A stretch of DNA of 59,765 nt. Origin: Crocinitomicaceae bacterium TMED114. Its GTDB lineage: Bacteria; Bacteroidota; Bacteroidia; Flavobacteriales_D; Sanyastnellaceae. Both the position numbers and the translations under genes were made by a program. The notes below the pieces were generated by a model, which saw only the letters and a program-made list of their open reading frames with translations, did no database searches and had not been told where the DNA came from. Shown in pieces: positions 59,701 through 59,765 of this stretch (its first letter is position 1; each line of letters starts with the position of its first letter). Where the stretch lies: contig NHFP02000002.1 of NCBI GenBank assembly GCA_002172485.2, positions 1-59,765 of the forward strand, in the 5' to 3' direction.

Positions 59701-59765
59701 GGCGTCTGCGATGCCAACGAGGTCACCGGCTGCACAGACCCCATGGCGTGCAACTACGACAGCGA
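56755..59765 (+). CDS. Large Cys-rich secreted repeat protein with cupredoxin domain, partial
   Basis: The first 1003 codons are present and the frame is open to the window end. Residues 1-28 are a signal peptide ending in GMATAQ. Residues about 30-480 contain two copies of a beta-sandwich-like unit (STYRIFLNCES..., then KTYRLYAVVET...), each with a SWxTIGI block. A Cys-rich stretch follows (YDECGICNGPGATGECGC), then three 24-residue GCTDPxAxNY...DDGSC repeats. A cupredoxin-like domain (about 645-745) has predicted copper ligands H679, C728, H733 and M738. A tandem array of about 55-residue Cys-rich units runs off the edge. Surface exposure via T9SS is likely but the C-terminus is unseen. A weak promoter (TTG about 56704, TATATTC about 56725) may drive it. 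Confidence 0.9.
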   Translation, partial: MSNMLQGFQGRLLLPACALIAFAGMATAQTTSCDTSNGGYTLSIEQIATDLGTLATGPETVDLSDYSTYRIFLNCESSEDKLSAVSGDASRPVYLTTTGNFYQSSLFEGANGALANAISPALFSVYPDTEFDSWVTIGIEQAPNSSNGETSVSLVEDPTNPLSVGFANGGNLVIDTPQGSAWFIENSDVYTNGLAGSDSKVLIAQVTTDGEVSGQFGLQVFRNGISDDANCVRPYLGVESHGCLEPTACNYTPNVLFDNGSCDFCSCPDSMQVLSSNFSSDSLPQYSIDIDLIADHDTTGIIALNGMKTYRLYAVVETAGDRVNAVYGNDMAPLAITSTAPFYQAPLGAETPSNISSLLFDFPAYVDLEYDSWATIGIDRSPSFMEGTGYEAVTVAGDWAAPFEAGGGIFASGVVGGTWFALPSSSNVIPDENLRILIGQFTTAGVVSGTLAMQVIPATLPAGIADFRLPFSFTSDGLGDFNYLYPEICTCDNVDGDYLCDNVDDCVGQYDECGICNGPGATGECGCNDIPAGDCDCNGNQLDALGICGGTCASDADGNGTCDDSEVQGCVDSSASNYDVNATQDDGTCFYLGCTDPTASNYDTSANTDDGSCQYPGCTDPDAWNYDDSANVNDGSCQDNACGVIGELVIATNYAFTPSSVSIPTGGTVVWQNNTSSLHNANGVTNSITGAPFDNPEDFSLAATIGNDAGICIGSYTFHIPGVYQYDCSVGIHADLGMVGTIIVGTGGCMDTGASNYSSDTEYDDGSCVFPGCTDPAACNYDSNANSDDSSCLLATGCQTCSGQTDGTGVVVNNDTDGDGVCDADEVPGCQDQAACNYNANATDFDDSCTYLDGICETCENGVIVDNDADDDGVCDANEVTGCTDASACNYESDPTTDTDNTLCTYVDGVCETCENGLIVDNDADDDGVCDANEVTGCTDPMACNYDSDPTTDTDNTLCAYVDGVCETCENGIVVDNDADNDGVCDANEVTGCTDPMACNYDS
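58459..58674 (+). repeat. Three 72-bp coding repeats (GCTDPxAxNY...DDGSC)
   Basis: Three consecutive units of 24 codons encode GCVDSSASNYDVNATQDDGT..., GCTDPTASNYDTSANTDDGS... and GCTDPDAWNYDDSANVNDGS.... They are diverged at the DNA level. Similar units appear in the protein at the left edge. The repeated DD(G)SC end and the fixed Cys positions suggest disulfide-stabilised or calcium-binding modules. Confidence 0.85.
59182..59765 (+). repeat. Tandem 159-165 bp coding repeats running off the window
   Basis: Units start at 59182 (159 bp), 59341 (165 bp), 59506 (165 bp) and 59671 (incomplete). Each encodes DNDADDDGVCDANEVTGC, an ACNYxSDPTTDTDNTLC segment and YVDGVCETCENG. Units 2 to 4 are nearly identical at DNA level over long stretches (for example 59346-59390 against 59511-59555), which indicates recent duplication or gene conversion. 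The array probably continues past 59765 and may be collapsed or extended in an assembly. Confidence 0.92.

Noticed and set aside
59182-59765. CRISPR-like regular repeats
   Set aside because: The repeats are 159-165 bp, contiguous, in frame and encode Cys-rich protein units; there are no spacers.

Overview
The window looks like chromosomal DNA of a GC-rich (roughly 58-60% by eye) member of the Bacteroidota, most likely Flavobacteriales. The evidence is the gene content: gliding/type IX secretion genes (gldF, gldG and a gldI-like lipoprotein), secreted proteins with type A or type B T9SS C-terminal domains, SprB-like and VCBS/ASPIC repeats, DUF3276, DUF5683, the gene order parA-parB-DUF5683-dapB-lepB-wbqC, and exact TAnnTTTG (-7) promoter elements. 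I see no phage, transposon, CRISPR array or rRNA. Almost all of the window is densely packed housekeeping DNA.

Layout. 1-470: start of a secreted FISUMP-domain protein that runs off the left edge. 594-2159 (-): nth and an ATP-grasp-like gene. 2184-4536 (+): nrnA-like DHH phosphoesterase and two FKBP-like lipoproteins, the first gldI-like. 4540-6433 (-): dnaA and a low-molecular-weight phosphatase. 6686-10646 (-): gcvT, comB, an S1/P1-type zinc hydrolase and a probable tRNA-queuosine mannosyltransferase. 11002-16956 (-): UPF0173 hydrolase, parA, parB, DUF5683, dapB, lepB, wbqC. 17048-20140 (-): DUF3276 protein and a type B T9SS cargo. 20279-22278 (+): DEAD-box helicase and msrB. 22282-23739 (-): ECF sigma factor, small membrane protein and Spy-like protein. 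23765-27156 (-): mtaB, lgt, inositol monophosphatase. 27263-32163 (+): two T9SS type A cargos, a VCBS/ASPIC protein and a five-heme cytochrome. 32167-36975 (-): NfeD, stomatin, aldehyde dehydrogenase, arginyltransferase-like gene, xth. 37000-37362: two abutting gene remnants. 37363-42819: coaE, rpe, a VCBS/SprB protein, clpS, a LytTR regulator and a YopX-like gene. 42916-48715: glnS, then the phoH-purC-sua5-cca operon on the minus strand. 48794-56012 (+): SAM-cleaving enzyme, ABM protein, gldF, gldG, DUF4340, paaJ-like thiolase, paaY-like protein, trmN6. 56029-56415 (-): START-like protein. 56548: tRNA-Met. 56755 to the right edge: start of a very repetitive Cys-rich secreted protein with a cupredoxin domain.

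How the parts fit. dnaA and parAB lie within about 10 kb, so this is an origin-proximal candidate, although no convincing DnaA-box cluster is visible. Several genes serve envelope biogenesis and protein export (lgt, lepB, gldF/G, gldI-like), and six or more encode secreted cargo for that machinery. tRNA biology is also well represented (MtaB, QTMAN-like enzyme, Sua5, CCA-adding enzyme, TrmN6, GlnS). Many genes overlap by the 4-nt ATGA, TTGA or GTGA type, which implies translational coupling and fixes several non-ATG starts.

Nothing here is clearly a new defence or mobile system. The most interesting objects are the T9SS-exported multiheme cytochrome, the cupredoxin/tandem-repeat protein at the right edge, the chimeric remnant region at 37.0-37.4 kb, an endonuclease III without its iron-sulfur ligands, and a bacterial queuosine-mannosyltransferase-like gene.
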